Shown: positions 56,005-64,000 of the stretch, in pieces
Numbering within the stretch: position 1 is the first letter of the stretch
Layout of the letters: each line of letters starts with the position of its first letter
Notes under the pieces: model-generated
Told to the model about the DNA's origin: nothing
Database searches by the model: none
What the model saw: only the letters and a program-made list of their open reading frames with translations
Program-made: the position numbers and the translations under genes
Assembly: GCF_008831285.2 (NCBI RefSeq)
Contig: NC_045140.1
Span: 21,078,370-21,142,369, forward strand
Length of the DNA: 64,000 nucleotides
Origin: Nymphaea colorata
Lineage: Eukaryota > Streptophyta > Magnoliopsida > Nymphaeales > Nymphaeaceae
Direction: 5' to 3'

Positions 56005-57098
56005 AAAGTAAAATTAAGAGGAAGGCAATGGGGCATGCCGGTGCCGGTGCTCACACGTAGGCGCTGTTGTGGCAAAGCTCCTCCTCTTGTGGCAACAACA
56101 GATGGCAAGCTCCCGTGATTGTCTTGGCAGTGTTCGGATCTGCATCGATCTGATCCAGATTCTACCGAATTTGATTTAATTTGGCTTTCAAATGATCAGA
56201 TCCCAACTCGGATTTGGACCCAATGCATGAAATCGGATCCCACTAGTATGAGATCTGTCATCTATATGTAATTGTTGGATCCCATTTGAATATCAAACTC
56301 ATATTATGATTCAAAAAATTTGTATGTTTGATCGAAATTCAAATATTAATTCGACCTGGGATAACTGTTTACCACATCTAACTAAACATACCCGAAATTG
56401 GGCCGCTAAATGGGATAGATCTGATTCATTGATAACAAAAGGGGGACGCATCTATGAACCATACCATATTCTCCTCCTAGCAAGCTTCTTGCTTCCTAGC
56501 GACTAGCCAGATCCCTTTACAAGGGGATTAATCATCCAGCTCACCCGAAAATAGTCGAAGTAACCGAAACCACATGTCATGCAGCTTTTAAAGCAACGTA
56601 TGGTTTTGCTTCAGTTACAAGTGCCTCTCACGGATGGTTAATTCACTTTCTCGGATCTGGAACGCAAGAAATATTCTTCCAGAGGTGTAAATGTTGCATC
56701 ATGAAGCAAGATGCTGTAGTCACTTTTCTTTGGTTGGGCATAAAATGCATGCCATTTTTAGTTGATTTTTCTTTCACATGAGACAAATCATCCTGGAGAT
56801 CTTTGAAGGCCTCTAGGTATTGATGCTTGTTATATAATTCTCATGGTCGCCACTGGCTGCAAAACAATAGATGGGTTTGCTCGATGGTTATGGATAAATA
56901 CAAATAAGAAGCCAGTTTTAGCATCATACTTCCTTTATATCGCCTCTACAAGTTTAGCATCTGGAGTTTTTTGTTATAACCTATACTAAGCAATAATCAC
57001 GTCGGCCATAAAGGTCTCTTTAAACTAAGATTAAGAAAAGAAAAGATGTAAAGAGGGAAGAAACAGGGAATGGAAAGTTAAGAAGGCGATGATATTGA
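56005..57098. other. Intergenic downstream of the KANADI gene
   Basis: No gene is seen. The last few hundred bases presumably include the 3' UTR of the KANADI gene; no clear poly(A) signal can be singled out. Confidence 0.5.
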
Positions 57099-57754
57099 TT
57101 AACATCTGAGAAGAGTGAGTTCATTAGGCGAATCAGAGTGATCAGACTGCCAGCTTTGTCTTCCCAAAGTAAACTCTAGGTTGGGCAGCTTGGAGAGAAA
57201 GTGAGAAGGACTAAGGTGAGTGTGCGCATCACTGTAGCATTTCCCTTCGTGTCCTTGCGGAACACACATACCTTCCATGAAGTAATTGTCCTGCAGATCA
57301 TGACAAGCAAAAGTGTCATTCAAACTTGTGAAGTTTAGAGAGGAAAAAAAAGAGATGGTCTAGAAAAATTAATAGTTCAGCTTGGTTTTTGAACTGGGTT
57401 TGACCCAGTAGTTGAAATTTTCGAGCACAAGAAGGCCAGTAATAAAACTAGGTGAATCGAAAGTGCAGTGGTTCACGATAAGCTTCTAAGTAAGGCTTGT
57501 ATTAACTTAGAAGAAGCCCCGATCTTGGTGTATAAGTCAAAACATGAAAAATACTAACTTCCTCCTGAATTTGCCACATTCTAGATGCGTTGGGATGCTT
57601 AGGTAACTTAAGATATATGTCCTTTGGATGGTAGGGATTGGATTAAGGATAAGCCACCTGACTAGTTTCCTTTGATTTCTGATTTGTAAGGAATGCACAT
57701 AATATAGCTTGTTATTGATATAATACCAAAACAACAAAGAATAAATAACGTGTT

Positions 57755-57812
<58 letters not shown>

Positions 57813-60514
57813 TAGATAGATAGATAGATAGAAACAAGCACAGAAAAATGCAACTGGTGCAATATTGACCTTCAAATTTTCATTCCTGAAATTTCCGGAA
57901 GCTGAATGGATCTGCGGATCTTCTTGCTCCATTCCACTCCAAGCATTGCCTTCCGGTGATGAACAAGGGCCTCTGCTTTTGCGTGTAAAAAAAGAACGAT
58001 TTAATACCAATTGTGACTAGAGATTCAAGTTGAGATTTGTGATTCTAAGGGTATTTCTCTTGGAAAGAACTAAAAGGGAAAAGGCAGGCAGGAAAACAGC
58101 AGGTACATACAAAATGTTCAACCTTAAAAGGACTTTACATTATAGTAAAAGTAGGTCCAGAAGTGATTACGCAAAAGACGGTAAGTTTTAATTTCAAGAG
58201 CTAACTTAGGTCACATTTATAAGCACGCTTACTAATTGCATGTGCCTGAACTACGGTAAATATTTGTCTAGTCACTTAAGTCTCTTGGAAACCATTGAGA
58301 TCTGTGCACTGTACGATGGAGCATTTACTTTTTCCTTGGGAATGAAAACAAAAAAGGCACTTCCAACCCATTGATGAAATTTATAAAGCAAATGGTCTTC
58401 GTCTCTTGCAGAATCTCGACATCAAAACTTACTCTTTTGGTAGGACTCTACATGGTCGAAACATTCCCATCAAAAACAAAAACAAGAGAACAAAAGCATC
58501 TTACAGCTTCAAGTGATTCAGTCACAATTGCATCTATCGAGCAATTTTTTAGACCAAAAGCTAGACATACTTTGCCTTGACAGGGCAAATTGAAAAGAAA
58601 GAAGACGGAGAAATAGAATGCAACAGATCTTTGCATCAGATCGGTCCATTATTCAAGTGCGTCACATACCCACTTTAGATCAGATGAAGAAATTAAATAA
58701 AGAGCAACAGAACTTGCGTAGAGAGAGTGAAAGACTTATACTCGCGCGTTCATGAATGTCTCTGTCTATTTAAACTTGCCGACAGAAACCCCTCTCTCTT
58801 TCTCTCTTTTCATACACAAACAGGCACACATATTAACGCCAAGCAGCATCAAATTTCGACGCGAATAACTAGATTTAGATGCATCAAATCCGTTTACTCC
58901 CGTGAGTGCATGAGAGAGAGAGAGAGAGAGAGGTGCACCTAGAAGCTATGGCTGGAGGGGGCGGTGAGTTATGAGGGTAAGAACGATTCATAAAGATGGA
59001 TGGGACTCCATGAGACGGCAACCCGCAATCAATATCGGATGCCCTACCACTCCCATCTCCTTTCTCTGCTGCTGAAGCTGCCGCTGCCGCTACCGCTAGC
59101 GCCTGCCCACCATGGCCTGCAGAGAACGAGGCACCCCAACCATTGTCCTTCCTTTATGAGACACCAATCAAATAATTCATCGACTAAATTCAAAGACGAC
59201 AGTACGCTGCGCGACAGGCAGCAACAGTGGACCCGATGTGAAAGCAGAAGACCAATGTCACTACTCTCCACCAGATAAGATGGAATGTAATGGAGTTGCA
59301 TGGGAATGAACGGTCCAGATTACCTGCTCCTCTGTCTGTGCTCTTCACCGTCCGATACATCTACGAATACGAGAGCAAAAAGAAAGAAATTAATCAGATG
59401 ATCTCCTCGGTGCTATTCCAACACTGTTGTGGGCGCTGAGGATTGTGTAAGAAGGAAAACTAACAGATGTTGCTAGACCAATGTAAGACAGAAGATTATT
59501 TAAGCGATTTCGTGCATATTGTTGTTGTTGTCTGATAGGAAATGGATTTTGGCTTTGGTAGGGTCGGTTTGGATCATATTTTACTGTAGACAATTTCACC
59601 ACACTGTAAGTAGACTCTGTTGGTGGTCAAAGCCTAGGAGGCTGAACCCGTGACGGGTTGTTCAATCTGATTGGCTCACACATTACACGGTGGTCTACAT
59701 CTAGCGGGCTAAATATGGCTACATGGCTCACGCTTTGGTTCATTGGTGCCATTGAATTTGAGTTTATGAGGCGGTGGCTGCAACATGAGTACATGACCGA
59801 GCTGGTCGGGAGAAACATCTTGTAGCTACCATGAATCCATGGTATATAGCCTTTTAATCTATGTACCTGTAGATGACTCTTTACATGAGCCAAGGTGAGA
59901 TCCTTCACGTTCATGAGCTCCAACACTGATTTTGGCGTCGCCCCTGAAATTTATAGTTCTCTGTTAAGAACAGTTCATCCACTTCATCGACAAAACCAGC
60001 AGGGAAATCTAGAACAAGTTATATATAAAAGGAAAAGAGAGAAAAAAAATTTCTTATTGCTGTCAGTTCTCGTTGTTGCCATACTCTCATGGCCACCGAG
60101 GAGCTCCACGGCGTGAACGAAGTGGGCGTGAAGGGTCGTCGTCCATCTCATTCTCGGTGCCCTTATGCTCCGCTTCCCGCCTGATCCGAACCTCGAGCTT
60201 CTTTTGAAGTCTCGGCTGCAGACGTGCAGGTGCTGCTGCTGCTGATGCTGGTGGCCGAAGGACGCCTGCCCTTGCACGCCCGAGTCGAAGCCGAGCCTGA
60301 GGGAGGGCTCGTAAGAGCCAAGCTTGCCAGAAGCGTGTGCCGACCCCATGAGTGGGGAGCAGCAGCCTTGGTCCTGGCTGGCCTCGCTGCCGCTGCTGGC
60401 CGATTCCGTGGCCGAGCTCTGCTCGTAGTATGACCCCATGAGCGGGCTGTGGCCTGAGGTGATCGGAGGACTTATCTGTAGGGACAAGTCCGGAGAGGCC
60501 GTCTTGGTCTTCAT
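57099..60514 (-). CDS. KAN4: KANADI-family GARP transcription factor (KAN4/ATS-like)
   Basis: Exon 1, 60514-60085, starts [17 protein letters not shown], the KANADI N-terminal hallmark, and reaches [20 protein letters not shown] and LLGGHE. Exon 2, 59943-59867, gives [20 protein letters not shown] and VKSHLQ. Exon 3, 59360-59324, gives [13 protein letters not shown]. Together these form the complete GARP (myb-like) DNA-binding domain with standard splice sites. A later exon (about 57972-57870) reads [20 protein letters not shown]. The last exon, 57290-57099, ends [10 protein letters not shown]...[10 protein letters not shown], closest to the ATS/KAN4 ending. The phases of exons 1-2-3 and of the last two exons agree. 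A connection, probably one exon between 59323 and 57973, is not resolved. KANADI proteins are nuclear repressors that set abaxial polarity; KAN4 acts in ovule integuments. It has no evident tie to the P450s. Confidence 0.85.
57752..57832. repeat. (TG)n(TA)n(GATA)n microsatellite in a KANADI intron
   Basis: A compound repeat of TG, then about 20 TA, then about 6 GATA units, inside the last intron. It is likely to vary between individuals. Confidence 0.9.
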
Positions 60515-60796
60515 CTGCTTTTTACAGATAGAAGAAGAAGAAGAAGAAGAAGAAGAAGAAGAAGGGGGAGTTGTGGGGATGTTGATGGTGGGGAAAGGAG
60601 AATATTAAAGGCTAAAGTCAAAGTGCGGTTGTGATTAGGTCATGATGGCAATTGTGAGTTTTATGATTTGCATGGGAGTTGTAGGGTGTAGGACGCAGGG
60701 AAGGAGGAAGGGAGGTAGCTAGGCTGGCTAGGTGGTCGAAATGGTTCTGTGATCCGGCAGAGTTCATAAATGCTACTCTGCAGCCACAGGCAGAGC

Positions 60797-60842
<46 letters not shown>

Positions 60843-61450
60843 CACTCTTAGAAACCAGAAGTCTTGGTGATGTTAACCGGGAGAGATAGACGAAGGGTTA
60901 TTCTTTATACCCTTCACATACTTGAGAGTGAGAGAGAGATAGAGGGAAAGGACAAGAATTCCTTCGTTCCTTTCTACTATTATCTGGTACTTTTCTTTTA
61001 AACTTTGTAGTCTTTCTCTGCTTTCTTTCTCTAATCTTTGTTGGTCCCATCCTAATTTAGAATATTCTCGACCTTTTTTGTCTTCAAGAAACGTGCCCCT
61101 GCCAGAGGCGTGTCCTCCTTTCCCATAACCATTTTATTTTCACCAACATCGACTTACTCCATCCATTAACAGGATCGTTTCACTCGCTCGATAACCAGTG
61201 TTTCCCTTCGCTTTGATCATCACCGGCCGGCCACCTTAGGTGAGCATGCACTCCCACTATCGAGGACGACCCTGAAGAATTTTTCCGGCGACTTTTTTCT
61301 CAAGAATATTTTCTTGACGTTCGGTCAAACAAAACGGTTTGCAGGTCTCACTGAAATTCCAGTACATGAGGCTTTTAAAACAGAGACACGTCATCCACGG
61401 ATAATTTATCTCCGGGTTTCGTATCCTCTACAAGCTCACCCTCAGGCATT
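60515..61450. promoter_or_regulatory. 5' leader and promoter region of the KANADI gene
   Basis: No coding sequence. A (GAA)n run at 60531-60564 (CTT in the gene's sense) lies 17-50 bases before the ATG, in the likely leader. A (GA)n run at 60797-60842 (CT in sense) lies about 300 bases upstream, where plant promoters and leaders often carry CT tracts. No TATA box could be assigned. Confidence 0.45.
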
Positions 61451-64000
61451 TACGACTTAAAATCGTGGAATTCGAAGCGCAGGCCTACAGATCGGTTGAT
61501 GGAAACGTTGGTTCTTAAATTATGCAAACATATCATCTTGTTTGGATGCGTAAACAGGATTTAGATTTCCAACATCTTGCCTACCGATAAGATTTCGGAA
61601 AGATACATATGTGTGAGGATTCTAAATCTGCAAAATAAGAGAAGTTTGGAGAAAAGTTGGAAACTTTTCCTGTGAGAAGCGATTGGACAAAATTTATGGG
61701 AACCAGATTGTATTGTACAGGAGGGATTTTGTTTCATCCGGCCAGATCTCATTTCCCAAATGCTCCGTCATCTGTGATCATGAGAGGCAAATATCAAATT
61801 TTTATGGAGGGTGGGAGTGGTGCAAGTGTTGGATCATTTTAAGAACGTGATTTGGCAGGCGAGCTAACTCTGTCCTCGGAAACAAACAGGCGCAAAAAGA
61901 AGAAAACATATTCCAACCAGAAAGACGCAGCCAAAATGCCAACAACATTATTTAAAACATTTCCCCGAGCTTCGCTTTTCGCCCTTGTATATATTTCAGA
62001 AACCTTGTCGGAAATGCTACCGGGAAAAAGTAAAACTCGCCGACGCCGAAGCTCTGTCTATCTTTTTTATTGGAGGGCGGGCCCACATCCCGCCCCCTAT
62101 TATCCGTGCGTGGGTCCCGCCTTCTCCCTCCCGTCCACATGCTCCGGACCCTAAGCGCTTGTTCTCTCGGCCCAATATTCCCCTCCCTGTCGGATCCGAA
62201 CCGTTCCTATATTCCTCTCTCGAGCCTAGAGCGCCCGCGCCCTCTCTCTCTCTTGATTCACTTTGGCTCCTTTCGCCCGGACCCACTCGCTCACTCCCTT
62301 CCGTTTTCAATAATAATGCAACACGTCCACCACAAACCCTTTGTAAGTTCAAAAATAAAAAGCCATAGAAATCAAAAATTTCACTTAAACTATACTACCT
62401 TCGAGACAAACTTCACTATTTAGATTTAAAAAGAAAAAGGGTTGTAGAGAGTCTTTACATCCACATAAAAAGCCGAGTTTAGAATGAAAGTTGTTGCGAG
62501 ATTAAAAAAGAAAGAAAGAATGGAGATCGGGATCGGAAGGGAATTGTTAATGGAGATCGAGGGGACGAAGGGTCAGCGCCTGATGCGGAGGGTTGATTCC
62601 CTAGGGGAAGGACTCCTTTGTAATTTTCTTTGTCACGTGCAGGGCACTGGTTTCGCACGTGCGATGGAACGAGAAGGAGAGAGCCACGGATCGTAGTTCA
62701 CTGTTCTGAAACAGTAGGCGCTTTTTGTTTTTGAGCCTTTCTTTCTTTCTTTCTTTCTTCCCCCTCGCAACGTAGAAGTGGTGGGAAAACGTGAAGGTAA
62801 GAAGAGGACGAACTGTTTGTTGTTCATCGACGATCGGTCCATGCATCGAAGTAGTAAAATCGCATCGCCCTCAACTTATCTTGATTCCATCTTCTTCTTC
62901 TTCTTCTTCTTCTTCTTCTTCTTCTTCCATGCCTCTGCAAAGCCATTCTCCGTATTTGAATTTGTTTAAGGAGCATCGGATTTGAATCTTAAATGCAAGC
63001 GCATAACATAAACAGTTTCCAGAACAAATATTTGCGGTGAAGAGATTGAGAAAATAGAAACACCTACGGGGTTCGATTACAAACTTGCAAGGGAGATTGA
63101 GACTTTTGTTTTTTTTAGGTGGTGGCTTGATAACCTCCTACTTACCTGAAATTAACTTGCACGCATACTTAAAAGATGTGGTGGGTTGATAACCTCTTTC
63201 TTTATTAGATGTCCATTGAATGAGAGAAAACAAGTAGACAACGAAGTGGAATGTGATGTCCTCTCACAAGCCAGGATTTAGTTTTCAGAAGTGAGGTTAC
63301 ATATATGTGGGCGAATGTGTGTTTTAACTAGATTGTTGAGTCATAAACCCATAGTAGTAACAAAGAAAAAGCATTTAATATCATGGAGTGTGTGTTTAAT
63401 ACCAGTGAGGATTTAAATTTCTCATCGAGTATTTATATAATATAGATATAATTTTGACAACGCCACTGTTAACCCAAGTCAAACACCGTCATTTATTTTT
63501 CTCATTAAATGTTTGAAAGTTGTCCTTTAATACGGAGAGGAATATGGCCGAGCTAGCAACTTGTGAAGATTGGATCGAGCTATGCAAATTCAATCTCCTT
63601 GTATATATCGACAGTCGGCACATAGTACTTATTCATTCCAGCTTTAATAAGTTAACTTTTTTGAGTTTGATATGAACATTAGATAATTAATATCATGTAT
63701 GCAAATCGTTACACTTTGCTCCGCTAATATAAGGTTCCTAGAAATATGAACACAATTAAATGCGAGGATCACTAGCGTTTGCTCTGCCAACGCGATCAAC
63801 TAGTCGGGCAACATATAAATTAATAATGTTTTGGAAGTTAAAATCTCGTCTATACATATCAAAATATTATTTTTTATAGATTAATAATGTCTTGAAAGTT
63901 ACCGTGACATTCATAAAGCAAATTATAAAGAAAAGGAACCAAAAGAAAAGTGTCCAAAGTAGGGGGTTTAAAACCCATGTCAAAAATGAAATATTGATCA
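61451..64000. other. Intergenic, nothing recognised
   Basis: No gene can be supported. A C-rich stretch at 62070-62320 yields overlapping open frames on both strands with proline- and serine-rich, low-complexity products. A (TTTC)n run at about 62740-62760 and a (TTC)n run at 62890-62927 are present. The region from 63000 is AT-rich with no motif. Confidence 0.5.

Noticed and set aside
59044-59301. An 85-codon minus-strand frame inside the KANADI gene
   Set aside because: No resemblance to KANADI and no matching splice sites or phase; taken as intron.
62017-62423. Overlapping open frames on both strands near 62000-62420 and 62600-62985
   Set aside because: Driven by C-rich and TTC/TTTC simple repeats; the products are low complexity.
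1-64000. tRNA, rRNA or other structured RNA genes
   Set aside because: No cloverleaf or conserved rRNA stretch was noticed; the tRNA-like words found are retrotransposon primer sites.

Overview
The window is nuclear DNA of a flowering plant. The evidence is a two-exon cytochrome P450 family with consensus GT-AG introns, a KANADI-type GARP transcription factor, Ty1/copia LTR retrotransposons and many TA and GA microsatellites. I cannot name the species. The P450s end in the CYP82 signature (VDMTEG.G.TMP.A.PLKV...PRLPPHLY). CYP82 is common outside the grasses, so a dicot or early-diverging angiosperm is likely (inference).

Positions 1-52600 are a tandem CYP82-like array, all on the minus strand. 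Five genes look intact: A (2100-4311), B (22502-24651), C (26224-28730), D (43937-47001) and E (49473-52018). Each has exon 1 of 307-311 codons ending ...TAM or TIM at a GT donor, a phase-0 intron of 0.6-1.5 kb, and exon 2 of 206-207 codons carrying the I-helix, ExxR, PERF and haem-Cys motifs. There are two subgroups: C/D/E type and B type (B plus pseudogene F). Gene A is a mosaic of both. Between the intact genes lie two large pseudogenes (15862-17635 and 41505-42374), an exon-2 remnant (37006-37515) and at least eight short relics of exon ends. Long flanking blocks were duplicated along with the genes, so most of the intergenic DNA is old P450 flank.

Three copia elements sit in the array. 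One is young and nearly whole (10016-15814, 5-bp target duplication, almost identical LTRs). One is old and heavily broken (31253-34618). One is only a 5' end (40702-41419). A MITE-like insertion (6608-6780) and three copies of a GC-ended, AT-rich repeat are also present.

From 52600 to 57100 I see mostly unannotatable DNA: two tandem repeats and one possible small membrane protein (55813-56004, minus). At 57099-60514 (minus) lies a KANADI gene, closest by its C-terminus to KAN4/ATS; one internal exon is unresolved. Positions 60515-64000 hold its upstream region and simple repeats, with no gene I can support.

The P450s are probably ER-bound monooxygenases of specialised metabolism arising by repeated unequal crossing-over, gene conversion and decay. 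No non-P450 pathway partner is visible here, so a metabolic gene cluster in the strict sense is not shown. No tRNA, rRNA or CRISPR was seen.
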